From Eucommia ulmoides (Eukaryota > Streptophyta > Magnoliopsida > Garryales > Eucommiaceae), in NCBI GenBank assembly GCA_016647705.1, contig CM028325.1:30360474-30424473 (forward strand): a stretch of DNA of 64,000 nt, written 5' to 3'. The translations under genes and the position numbers were made by a program. Positions 11,354 to 22,839 of the stretch are shown here, piece after piece. The notes below the pieces were generated by a model. It worked only from the letters and a program-made list of their open reading frames with translations. It was not told the DNA's origin and made no database searches. Numbering within the stretch: position 1 is the first letter of the stretch; every line of letters starts with the position of its first letter.

Positions 11354-11677
11354 ATGGGAAACAAGTTTGAGACTTCCATCAAGACATGTTTATCAGAGTG
11401 CAACCATTTCATGAAAACGATAACAGAACTAATGTGGAAACTGGGCGCAACTCAGACAAGTTATCGGTGGATGAGACAAGAGAGAGATCAAGGAATAAAA
11501 GAGGCAGAAGATATGCGATGGAAATTGGGTGCAACGCAGTCAGAATGTCGACGGATGAAGGATGAACGAGATGAAGCACGACAACAAGCACAGTGGAACG
11601 AGATAGAGACCAAACTCCTCAAAGATGATGTCGACTTTTACAAGAACGTTCTCGCAAGACAAATTGCAAACAAGTAA
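11354..11677 (+). CDS. Small intact coiled-coil protein of the MULE, function unknown
   Basis: This 107-residue frame is open from ATG to TAA, with a TATA box 65 bp upstream and a good start context (caaATGGG). The protein is highly charged and mostly helical by composition. WKLGATQ occurs at residues 28-34 and again at 56-62, so a 28-residue unit, exactly four heptads, is duplicated. No signal peptide, zinc finger or catalytic motif is seen. It lies between the Ulp1 gene and the transposase and converges on the latter. VANDAL-type MULEs also carry accessory proteins beside the transposase (VANB, VANC), but I see no sequence similarity I can claim. It is the only one of the three MULE genes still undamaged in this copy. 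Confidence 0.7.
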   Translation: MGNKFETSIKTCLSECNHFMKTITELMWKLGATQTSYRWMRQERDQGIKEAEDMRWKLGATQSECRRMKDERDEARQQAQWNEIETKLLKDDVDFYKNVLARQIANK

Positions 11678-11989
11678 TACCACATCTCTTTTTTGTCTTT
11701 TCAAAAGTTTTTATATGTATTTTGTTCATTGAAAAAGCCTACTTTTGTATATGTCTATGGATGTTTTTTTGTTATAGATATTTTGAATTTTTGTACTGTA
11801 ACCACATATGCCTAAAAAATCTAAAAAAATTGTTGCATGTTAAACAATGCACAAAAAATCGCAGATTTCAGTGACATGTAACTAAAATTAATTTCAATTA
11901 AAATTGAAAAGAACTGAAAAAATCAAGTAACGCTTTCTAAAAAATCAGAAACTGAAAAAAAATAAAAAAAATGTAAAAACATTCTTCAA

Positions 11990-14549
11990 CTAAAGCGCAA
12001 GTTTGCACGTTTTCCTATTGTGTCTACCTATTCGACTACATCGACCACACTTACGCTCTTTCACCTCACCCCTTGAAAGGATTCTTTGCTTTTTCGGTCA
12101 TCCAGGTTGCCTTCTTGATAAAGGTGACAATATGACAGACTCTGTCTGTTAAAAAATAGGTCTTTCCATTGTTGGCACTGGGTATATGCTTTTCGAATAA
12201 CTCTTACGATAGAAACTACAGTGAAAGTAGTCTTCCACAAAACCATATACCAACGAGCCTGTTCTCATAATTGCTGCACAGGCATGCGAACACGGGAAGG
12301 AATTCAATTGCCACAATTGACACAAACATTTTCTTTTATTTAGGTCAACATAAACAGAAGGGTGGCAGTGCACTTCATAGACTCCTTCTGCGCCCTCGCT
12401 AACCAACCATGTTCGACATTCACTTATATGCCGTAACAATTTTGCATCCCAATGAGGACATATAATTCCACTTAAACGTAATGAATCATTCCTCCGTTGA
12501 GACATTTGTTCCATTAATGAAATCCTTATCTTGTCAACCATCATAATAATTGGCATATGCTTGTAATTCCTAATCCATGCATTAAAAGACTCAGCCAAAT
12601 TTGAGGACATCTCTCCATACCTTGTGCCTCGAAAAAACGCTCGACTATATATTTCTTTTGCCAACTCTTCCATAAACTTCTCCACCCGTGCTCCCCCTTG
12701 AACAATCATGTCATCATATGCAACATGGTATAATTCCGGGGTAACTGCATAAGCACACTCAGATAATTTGGCAACAAAAAATTCCTTTGTTTTGGTAGTC
12801 TGTCCACTCAATGCAGCTTTCAAGTTCATTTTGAGATGGTGTAAACAAAATGCATGATAACAATGTGGAAATACATTTCGGACTCCTTGAATAATGCCGT
12901 TGTGCCAATCAGAAATGAATGTTATGACACGTTCCAGAGATAATATAACATTTAGTCGTGTCAAAAACTAGAACCAATTATCATCATTTTCAGCATCAAC
13001 AATGGCAAATGCAAGTGGAAACATACCTAAACAAATGAAAAAACAAAACAAAAAAAATAACAGTAAAAAAGCAAATTTTTTATAAATGTATACAAAAACA
13101 AAAAAAAAACATCATGAAAAATATATAAAAATTAGATAAGAATAAAGAAGAAAAAGTATAATGTGATTAAAATGGTATAAAAAACTTATATTGTATTTTG
13201 TTAACAAATAAAAAAATATTTAAATAAATTATTGACATGTCACTAATATTACATCTTAAAAATGTAATATAAACTATGACATATTATAAAAGAAGATACA
13301 TGTCACTAATTTTACAAATGACTCTAATTTAAGTGACATGTAACTAAAAAATGATTTAAAATTTAAAAATTTAAAACTTACTTACATGTAACAGAAATGT
13401 GTTAATTTAAGTACCTTGATTGCCGTCCTTACCACAAGCAGCAAGAAGAACTCCTTTGTATCTACTAGTAAAAAATGTCCCATCCAGAAATAACATTGGG
13501 CGTATAAACTGAAATCCATGAATACACCCATGGAAAGCAACAAAAAAACGCTTAAAACGATTTGTGTCGCCTTCATACTCCAACAACATGTAACTGTTAG
13601 GATTTGTTCTATTGCATGCTTCTACATACCATCTCAATTGATTGTATGCAGATATATGATCCCCAAAAAGGCTATCCCATACCTTTTCAACTCCAAGCCA
13701 AGCATGATTGTATGTAATCTCAAGACCATAACTTTTCTTAAACTCATGAAGAATATCAATAGGACGTGTTTCAGGTTTATCCTTGACAGTTTCCAACAAA
13801 CAACTAGCAACAACATTAGAACTCATCCTCTTGTTCTTCATAGTTCTATATGCTGCACCACATGTATGTTCATTCAGCAACTCCTTTATCTTAAAAAATC
13901 CATTCAAGGTATCAGTACGCGCATGTACAAACCACTTGCAATCTCTTGTATCTCTAAATGAACAATATGCAGTGATATGGACTTTATCATTTTTCTTATA
14001 CTTGTAACTAAATCCAATTTCAATCGAATACTTCCTCAAGACAGTACGAAATTCTTCCGCCCCACCTTTAAAACACTGCCCCACACAATTAATACCTTTT
14101 GCCCACTCCGAAGATTGCAAGTACTTCTTCTCATGACGCCAAGAATAAGACAGCATATCATCATCATCATCATCATCATCATCATAAACACATAGACTTG
14201 ATTCCCCTGATCCACTAGGACCACTATCTGCTACATTACTTGAACCCCAACAAGATGTACCACTAAAAACATGTCCAGGGATTATAGAATTGCTCTTTAT
14301 TACAATTTCCACAAAATCAACACTAAATGATCTAATCAACACAATCATACCATCATAGTCATCTTGATCACATAACATACAGTTTGGATGACCAGGCAGA
14401 GAATAATGCATATCAAAAGAGATTGATGACAAGCTGTTCCATCGATAGACAACCTTTTCCGCGAAACTAACAAAATTCATCTCACTATCAATTTTCACAA
14501 TTCCACTGTAATCCTCGTATTTGCACAAAGCAATAGCCAAGTTTGACAT
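11990..14549 (-). pseudogene. MURA-type MULE transposase, two coding exons, broken
   Basis: Exon 1 is 14549-13415 and exon 2 is 13026-11990, with a GT-AG intron, giving about 723 codons. A 5' UTR intron (15146-14561) is also likely. The N-terminus is a regulatory-like domain with an Asp tract near residues 125-135. It is followed by a FAR1/WRKY-GCM1-like zinc-binding region (CKWFVHAR...HTCG). The MULE DDE core follows: Asp 356 in FLDGTFF, Asp 418 in ISDWHNG and Glu 524 in NLAESFN. Next is a SWIM zinc finger (Cys 612/614/624, His 626). A C-terminal Cys-His knuckle, CGRCSRIGRHNRKTC, ends the frame. It cuts and joins element ends in the nucleus. Three in-frame stops break it: 12970-12968 at an expected Trp, 12151-12149, and 12100-12098 at an expected Arg. 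At least two of them fit G:C to A:T change. Confidence 0.9.
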
Positions 14550-15264
14550 TTTATATCTAACTGCAGATATTGCTACAAGAAAAACACAGAATTACAAAAA
14601 ATGTAACTAAACTTACTCTAAAACTAGTAGAATATAACAACTTTTGAACTAAACTCATAACATAAAAAACAGAACAAAAAATAACACAATTAAAAATGTA
14701 ACTAAAAAAGTTACACTAAAACTAGTAGCATGTAACTAAATTTGCACTAAAAAATTTATAAGGTCAGAACACATATCACACAATTAGTATGTAAACTAAA
14801 AACTTATACTAAAACTGGTAGAATGTAATTAATTTTTCACTAAAAAAATCCAGCTAAAGATTCGAACACGTACTCTAAAAAATCCAGCAAAAAGGATCAA
14901 AACACATCAACGAAGGTCAAAATCTGTCGCGTTTATCAAACTTATATATCACCTTATTAAAAAGATTTCGTCCTATATGCAAAAAGACTTAAAGATTGGA
15001 AAATAAATCAATCAGATACTTTGCGAAAAAATACAGTCAATTCATATCCAAAAAAGATCAAGATCTAACCAAATTTGCGTCATAAAAACCAACGATCAAT
15101 GAACAAATCACTAAAAAACAGTGCAAAAACGATATGTGGTACTTACATTTGATTCGCTGATCATTAGTCGACCTCCTAAATCAATAGAATCCGAGATCTG
15201 CAAAACCCTAGCTCGTCGACGAACAAAATCACCGAAAATAGAAGGCAAAACTCTGAAACTGAAA

Positions 15265-15275
15265 CTATATATAGG
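15265..15275 (-). promoter_or_regulatory. TATA box of the MULE transposase gene
   Basis: On the minus strand the sequence reads cctatatatag, about 190 bp inside the right end of the element. A 5' UTR exon follows and ends at a consensus donor (15146). It is spliced to a candidate acceptor at 14561, just before the ATG at 14549. Confidence 0.55.
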
Positions 15276-15464
15276 CGCGAATTCAAACTACAACGACTAA
15301 CGATCTCAAAGAATTGCCCTATACGCTCCAAGAACCATACGTGAGCACGCGCGGGACTAAAACAAGGGAGAAAAACAGATTTAGGGACTAATTCTAAATC
15401 TAATCATAAAAAAGGACTAATCGCGGATTAGACCATATAATTAGGACTAATTGTCAATTTTCCC

Positions 15465-15473
15465 ATAATATTA
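15465..15473. repeat. Right 9-bp target-site duplication of the MULE
   Basis: Exact copy of the left 9-mer ataatatta, directly after the terminal CCC of the element. Confidence 0.85.
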
Positions 15474-15904
15474 TTGAAGATGGTCTAAATTAAATGCCCA
15501 TTTTGAACCTTCTTTATAATAGAGGGAGTTATCTTATTTGACATGCGATTTCTTGGCGTCAAAACCAATTTAACTAAATGAGTCTTAGTTATTACATAAA
15601 TACTTACTAAAAATAAATAAAAATAGATAGAAACGTCCTAAAAAAAGGCATGCACCACTTTGAGTATTGTAGATAGTGGATTAGAAGTATGTTTAGCTAA
15701 TTCCATGAATCGTTATTTCATGTCTAAGAAAAGAAAAGAAAAGTGGAAACCAAGCATTTATGCGTTAAGAAAATATTTAAGCAAACAAATATAAATCAAA
15801 TGGTAGAGAACAAGATGTTCACAACATGAAAAATAGTTCGTGGAATTGTGAAATCCTAATTTTTTTTAATAAATATAAATTATTATTATTATTGTATTCA
15901 TCTA
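15474..15904. other. Flanking DNA right of the MULE, no gene seen
   Basis: A/T-rich DNA with short phrases of mixed composition but no open frame of note, no repeat unit and no recognised transposon end. Confidence 0.5.
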
Positions 15905-16094
15905 CCAACATAGTATAACTCAAATGATAAGGTCTGTTTGAGTTAAAATAGTTGAGGAATCTCTGCAAGATTAGGAGTTCGAGCCTGCAAAAAAATACTT
16001 GTTGAGAGAGACAATCATACACCCTAAACGAGATTAGTCTCATATTTGGTGTGGGTATGTGAATACTCGTGGATATACCAAAATAAAAAAAAAC
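15905..16094 (+). mobile_element. tRNA-derived SINE
   Basis: A pol III A-box-like word (taactcaaatgataagg, about 15915-15931) is followed about 45 bp later by a B-box-like word (gagttcgagcc, about 15975-15985). The body ends in an A-rich tail around 16078-16094. Spacing and order fit a plant SINE with a tRNA-related head. No protein is encoded. The target duplication is not clear, so the ends are approximate. Confidence 0.6.
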
Positions 16095-18373
16095 ATATTT
16101 ATCTTTTTAATTTTTTTTGGGAATTAATTCGTTAAGATGTCGTTTGGTATGCGGGATTCAGCTTGGGATTGGAATGACTTCGGGAATGATCATTCAATTC
16201 TTGCGTTTGGTAGGTGGGATTGGTTTACATTCTCACTCCCAAGTAATCACTAATCCCACAACTCATAGGATTACATAATCACAAATGAAATTTGGTATTA
16301 GGTAATCCTGGGATTAAAATCACACACCCCGACCGATCGAGCCTCCATTCATTCATGAGCTAGAGATGAGAGAATTTTCATCATTTTCGAGAGCGACGAG
16401 CACGATCCTTTACCGATTTCACCTCTATGGCCAAGCCATCAAACTTGAGTCTTCACTCGTGAGGGTATCGACCTAAACCTAGCATTATTCTTCTATTTCA
16501 TCCATCTATCCAGGTTCAAATCTTCATCTTCTCCTTTTCCGAATCAAGACGCGACCTATTCGCTTTGGATTCTTGAGTATCGCGAGTTCACAATTCACAG
16601 TTCCAGAGCAATTAGCACATCGCATTGTAGAGCAGATGAGCACAACATTGATTCTCATTCGAATCTTTTCCATTTCGCAACTAAGTCTCCTTCGATTCTT
16701 GAGCATACCATTTTGCAAGTGATTGTTCCTCTTGAGTTGACCAATTCGCAGGTGAATCTTGTACTTCGGACCTTCGATTTTTTTTTTCTTCGGTTCTTTT
16801 CTTCCTCTTCACATGTTCTCCTCATTCGATTGTTCTCATAGTAGCATTTGAATGTTTGCCTACCATATGTTTGATAAAATGATTGAGGGGAGAGTGTTCT
16901 AAATGGATATGTTATCTATTATTTTCTAATATCGATTCAAAACATGACTTGTTTTCAGTTCTTTTAGCCTAGTAAAATGCTAAGTTAAGAATCAGATAGT
17001 AATTTATGGTTTTCAAGATTATTAACCTATCTACCTTTGTGTTTTAGTAATGTTAATCTTGCTAGTTTTTGTTTTCATTTCAGAAATCTTGGAACATAAT
17101 CAGAAAGCCCCAAAAAACAAATTATATTTTTGTGTGGATTCCAGAATTTTGTTCTATAGATATGGGAACAAAACACTAATCTAAAATTTAAGGGTCAAAG
17201 TGTACTTTCCAAATCACAATCACCTGTTCATCTTCTTCATTAGTTTATCGAACCAAAACATCACCGCCAAACAACACCACCCAACCAAACATCACCAACG
17301 CTGAACAATACTACCCAACCAAACATCACCACTGCCCAACAACACCACCGAACCAAACAACACTGCCCAACACCGTTGATTCCTGGTTTAAGACAACGAA
17401 GATCGAACATAAAGCAAGCAAAAATACGAAATCGATTATGAGCTCTGCGCATATGAAACCGCTTTACTCGCCATTCCTCTCACTCCACAAAAATCAAATG
17501 TCGAATTGATACCCGAATAACCCTGTACCACAGTGAAATCGGTCGTCAAATACCCAATTAGAGAGAGAGAGAGCTAGAGTGAGAGAGAGTTACAGAGCGA
17601 GAGAGATGATGAGGGTTGTCAAGAAGCCGAGAGGGCTTGGAGATGGCGTTGGAGAAGCTAAAAGGGATGAGCAATTGGGAGACAAAACATGTCATCAGTT
17701 TGCTTCTACATAACAATGGAAGCATTTCAATATATTCAATTTTACCTCCATTGATGTTGGCGTTTCCATCGCGAAATTATTTGAAAAAAATAGTTGGATT
17801 TTGCTAGAAAAGAAAAAAATATGTGCCCAAAAGACTGAAAATTGGCCAAAATGGCTTCGGGTTATTCTCCACCTCCATTAATCATCCAGATTGTCCTTAT
17901 CGTCGTCGGGTTCTTTGTTGTCGTCGCGATCGTCTTCATCGTCGTCGGGTTATTCTTCATGCAGTCTACCCATGGGTTATTTTCCATCGTCGTCGGGTTA
18001 TTTGTCCTCTTGGGTTCTTGAAATAGACCAAGATGAGCATCCATCATCTTTATTGACGAAGATGATGATGAAAAAGAAAAAAGGGTGAGTGATGGGTATT
18101 GTTTTTTGTTTAGGGAGAAAATCGTGGGGATTTTTAAGGGACGGTGTGTTTGAAGATAAGCAGTTTTCGAAGTTCGGCGATGGTGGTGTTCAGTGGTGGC
18201 GGTGTTCAGCGACGGTGGTGGTCGATTTGGGGCTGGAAGTGGAATAGGTATGAGGGAAAAGGCCGAAAAAGCACTCATCTAATTACAATATATACCACAA
18301 TTTTTTTTATTAAGTTTTATTTTGAACCCTCTATTTACAAGGATTATTTGCTCATAAAAATGGTCATAAAAGG
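16095..18373. other. Intergenic DNA with MITE-like and simple-repeat patches, no supported gene
   Basis: At 16138-16330 a phrase like cgtttggtatgcgggatt recurs as gcgtttggtaggtgggatt, together with mirror-related words such as aatcctgggatt; this suggests a small hAT-like MITE or its remnant. At 17260-17370 there is an imperfect array of accaaacatcaccnnc words. At 17540-17610 there are GAGA runs and at 17890-18010 repeats of tcgtcgtcgggtt. Frames across these regions are low in complexity and lack domains. Confidence 0.45.
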
Positions 18374-18378
18374 GTAAT

Positions 18379-20705
18379 TGTTGATCCTAAAATTTTGATG
18401 GACAATTAAATATTGATATTTTTTGGTGAAAATAATGGATTTATTGAGTGTTTCAGTTTATAAGTTTCAGTGAAGATATTATCACGAAGAAAATGAATGC
18501 TGAAGAGACTGACAAAGATGATGGACATTAAGAGACAGAAAAAATTGAAGAACCTAGGGAAAACAACTCAGGTTAAATTTTTACTCTTAATGTATCCCGA
18601 TTAAGATCACACACGGCACAAAATATTTTTACAATTATGTGTGTTTTTATAGGATCCTAATTAGTTAAATTATTTCCTCCTATGTGTAATTAAAAAAAAT
18701 AAAATAAAGATAATTGACTAAAATTGAATTTAAAATTTTAGTGGAGCTAACCAAGAAAAAAATAGGTTAAAGGGGCGAAAACGTCGAACAAATTGAATGA
18801 AAGTAAATTAAGGAGAAGTGTTCCAGCAATGGTCGGTTGATAGGTAAGTCGACCTGTGTTTATGAGGCAAACTCCCTGAATTATTTGATCGACAAGTAAG
18901 TCGATTTATGCTTTAAAAATGAACTCTCTGAATCGGTCGGTAGACAGGTAGGTCAACCTATGGCCAAAAGAAGAACTCTCTAGATCTCTAAGTCGACAGA
19001 TAGGTTGACTTATGAAACATCCTAAATCATCTGGTCGACAGATGAAGTATGGGCGGTCGACTGATAGGTGAAGGATTTTTAGCTTGGCTACATCTTGAAT
19101 TGGGCGATCGATCGATGGGTCTTGGACGGTTGACATATGGAGCTATTTCAAAATTTATGGAATTTCGGATTTTATTCAAAAAGTAGTCGTTACTAGCCGT
19201 TTTATGGTTAAGATATGTGAGATATCTTAGGGATCTGATATGTTTTGAGCTATTTAATTAATATTTAATTATCCCTATAGATATGGTTAAAATATTTTTG
19301 ATATCTTTTAATTTGGTACATGTAATTCTTTCAATCTTATCTAATTGAGATTGAGTAAAAGTTTGAGAGATTTAATTGAATATTTTAAGAGATTTTTTTA
19401 ATCGAATTATATCATGAATGAATCATTATGATATAGAGGGTCTATTGGAGTAATTAAATGTCATGATTTATGAGAACTAGTCGTTATAAGGCTTATTTTA
19501 AGAGGTTTTAAATAGATCTGTGGATTTCACATGTAAAAGGATCAGATATCAATATAATCTGAATTTATTTTGAGTTATTCATCTCTCCTGCTTTCTAAGA
19601 GTTATCATACTGAGAGTTTGTGAGATCTTTCTTGAGAATAATTCTTTGGAGATTATTTGTTCGATCACCAATTTGAAGTTGTATTGCTAATCATTATTTA
19701 TTCGGTGGAATCTTGGTGAGATAATTCCAAATTACTTACTATCAATTATTGCTTGATTCTATTATTTATTATTTGGAATTTGATCTTTGAAATTATTTTC
19801 TGAATTTTTATTGAAAATTATTTTTGAAACAATTTCTTGAGAAAATCTTATTACATGCTTAACTGCTTGTTACCCATATTTATTTATCAGATTTTGAAAT
19901 TCTTACTTTTCTATCACTAGTATTGGGACATTAATTGAGTTTGAATTTATCTAGAGTGGTAGAAGCTCCGAGTGGGCAAATTACTTATGGATTGTTTTTA
20001 ATTCGTGAGTTGAGTGTCGGATTAGATATTACTGGGAGTGTCTAATCAATGGTAATTGGTTTCAATCTCTTTCGGTAAAGAGATTGAGATTTTAATCTTT
20101 TCCTAGATTATAAAAAGATTAGGTGTTAATTCTTTCTTGATTGAATTTGTGAGTGAATTGTAAAGATTTCATCCTTATTAGGGAAAATGATACTTGGAGT
20201 GATTGTGAAGTTTTGATTTTTGAGCCTAAGGTATAAAAAGAATTAGGTCATGATTCTCCTTGTAATAGAATTAGGTTAATCTTTAGCCTGTAAAAAGACA
20301 TGTTATTCTTGAGCTTGGGAAAAAGAAGAGGTTATTCCTGAGCCTGTGAAAATGAATTGTAAATGTTGATTCTGAGCCTGTGAAAAGAATCATTGTGAGG
20401 GATTGGTTCCTACCTGTAAAAGAACCTTGAGTTTAGTGGGTGCGAATCTCCATGGGGCTCAGAGGACTGGATTAGCTAAGAGTAACTTGGTGAACTAGAA
20501 TATATCGTGGTGTGTTACTTTATTTACTTTACTTATATATTGTTGTTTGGTGTGCACTTAATTGATAATATATTTCCACTGCTATAAAAAGATAATAATT
20601 AATTTAGGATTAAATTAATTATGTAAATTTTTGAAGTATTATTATATTGATAATTTTTATCAATACCCAATTTACCCCCCTCTTACGTAGATCGCTGGGC
20701 CAACA
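18379..20705 (+). repeat. 5' LTR of the Sirevirus-like Copia fossil
   Basis: The 2.33 kb repeat begins TGTTGATCCTAA and ends GGGCCAACA. It contains a cluster of direct and inverted gtcgac/aggtcgac words at 18830-19135 and, near its end, several copies of a phrase like gagcctgtgaaaag (20280-20420). Confidence 0.88.
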
Positions 20706-20924
20706 ATTGGCCTCAGAGTTGGTTTTAGCTCGATTAGACTTAACATCCTAGCTAAACCAGTTATGTGCACACACCATGGATAATGTGTTTTGTGTATCCT
20801 CTTGTTATAGTAATAGATCCTTATATGACAATGTGATGTATGATTCTGTGATTTTAGTGGTAGTGATGGAGATGATGATAATGAAAATGTCCATATTATT
20901 ATGGAAAAATTATTTTCTTTCACA

Positions 20925-21560
20925 CAACTTTTTGTTAAAGAGAGCTTGGGTTTAAAAAGAAAAATTGATTCTTTTGAAAATGGAAAAATCTAAAGTGTAT
21001 TTGGATGATTATTGTGGTACAAAATAATTTTCAGATGTTATTTTTGAAATTAATAATTTGCTCTCTAAAGTGGATTTTCTTGAAAATAAAAACAGAATTT
21101 TAAAAAATAATTTTGATATGATTTCAAGGCAAATGTCATATCTTGTTTCTAAAATTGATTTACTTTAAAAAAAAATTTGAAAAATCAAAATCCGACCTTA
21201 AGACTGTTTCAAAAGATTTTGAGAATGATTTTTTTGGGCAAAGTAGATATGTTTCATTGTCTCATCTTTCATCATAAGCCAGTGATAGTTTTGTTGGTAT
21301 TGTTAAAAATGATTCTTGTTTTACATCTCGTACTTTCTATTGTAAATTAGATTTGAGATGTTATTATTGTAATAGGGTTAGGTATTTTAAAGTATCATGT
21401 CCCTTTCAGAACCCTAAGTTTATGTCTAATAAGGACGGATCCAAAATGAAATGGATACCGAAGCGAACTATTGGAATGTCTTGTACAGAATTACATAATG
21501 TCATAAGTGGACCTGAAGGAGCAAACAAAGAAGTTTTATCAAAGTTAAAATAAGAAGTCA
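20925..21560 (+). pseudogene. Copia gag remnant
   Basis: A helical Lys/Phe-rich stretch is followed by a CCHC-type knuckle near 21358 (CYYCNRV...CPFQNPK) and by KWIPKRT, which resembles the end of Sirevirus Gag. The region is broken. What follows to 22839 shows no recognisable pol domain. Confidence 0.65.
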
Positions 21561-22839
21561 CCAAAGATTCACAAGCGACGCATGCAAAGCGAAAAGATGC
21601 ACCAAAGACAAAATGTGAAATTACAAAGAAGCCACAAGGGAAACGTGCAATTAGAAAATAATTGTCAAATTCAAGATGGGATATCACCAGGAAGCCACAA
21701 GTGACATGAGCAAATGGAAGTATTAGTAAATCAAATAACAAAAATCAAAGGCTGAGAGGATACAGATAAGTCAAGAAGAATGATGCACCCAAAGTAATCA
21801 TGAGTACAAATGAGGTAAAAAGTAAAGTCGTCCCAAAAGATATAAAAGATACTCCTAATCCCTCGCAGTTTAATTTTATTAAATTTGTTAAAGAGAGAGA
21901 TTCCCGATTTGCCAAAAAGGTAAGTTGGTAATGGTTTCTAAGACTTATTTTAAATGATTGTTTTAGAAACATTGCATGGTGATTTTGAGAATCACATTTA
22001 GTTAAGGGGTATTAACATGTCTTTATATACTTATATCAAATAGTGATCATGTGTTAATTTTAAAGCATGTTATGTGATTTAGAAGATTAATCGAGTATTT
22101 GTGATCTCATTAAATAGTGCTAATTATTTGTTGTATATGAATTTAGTAAGATTATTTGTATAATGTGTTGTCATTCATGGTATTTACTTTTATACAAATG
22201 AGTTGAATTAAGCTGATTTTTTTATGCATATTGACTTATTAAAATGCATCATATTTTATAATGAGGTGATTTAAAAAATAAAGAATGATTTGATTGATGC
22301 ATATTGTATTCAGTCTATTTTTGATACTATATATATGCGATCATTTGAATATTTATAGCGTATCAATCTGTGCTTAATATTTTAATTTGATACTTTGTGC
22401 ACATGAATATATTTATGGAAATTAAGTATCTTGCTATATGTATGCCAATATGTTCTTCTTATACGTCTCATATCTGTTGATTTTTAAATGATTATGATTA
22501 TGAAGGGATCTAAAATGATATGAGATAACATCGTTATTCTTGAGATATACTTCCTGTCCTAGTGTATTAACAATTACATGTTTCTAGATTCTATCTATAA
22601 GAAAGATATTATTTGGTATCATGAGTAAGGTATGTAGACTTAACTGAAACTATATAATTACATGCTATATTATTGAAATATTTTAATTGCCTCATGATTA
22701 TTCTCCTATGCATGATTTTGCTTGTTTACAATTATTTAGGGGAATAAGTTTTTATAAGTCGAGAAATAATGTGTTATGCTTAAATTGAAAAAGATGATAT
22801 TGAAGATTTTGATATTTTTGATTAGTTTGTTATACTCAT

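Larger units (their letters stand above)
3851..15464 (-). mobile_element. Full-length Ulp1-bearing, non-TIR Mutator-like element (Kaonashi/CUMULE type)
   Basis: The 11.6 kb element starts GGGTCAATCC and ends AATTTTCCC, flanked by the identical 9-mer ataatatta. The termini share only the outer GGG plus weak subterminal similarity (ttttagtccc near both ends), so it belongs to the MULEs without long terminal repeats. It holds a + strand Ulp1-like protease gene (4224-9668), a + strand coiled-coil ORF (11354-11677) and a - strand transposase gene (14549-11990). Ulp1-carrying MULEs are known from Arabidopsis and rice (Kaonashi) and melon (CUMULE). The perfect target duplication suggests a fairly recent insertion. 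Both large genes carry in-frame stops, so this copy is not autonomous unless those sites are errors. Promoter-like TATA boxes lie close to each end. Confidence 0.92.

Noticed and set aside
13518-14195. Plus-strand frames opposite the transposase
   Set aside because: They are antisense shadows of a clearly recognised MULE transposase.
17862-18278. 138-residue minus-strand Ser/Thr/Pro-rich frame
   Set aside because: It is built from repeated gacgacgg/ccaccacc words and poly-Ser; no domain, and both strands show similar low-complexity frames.
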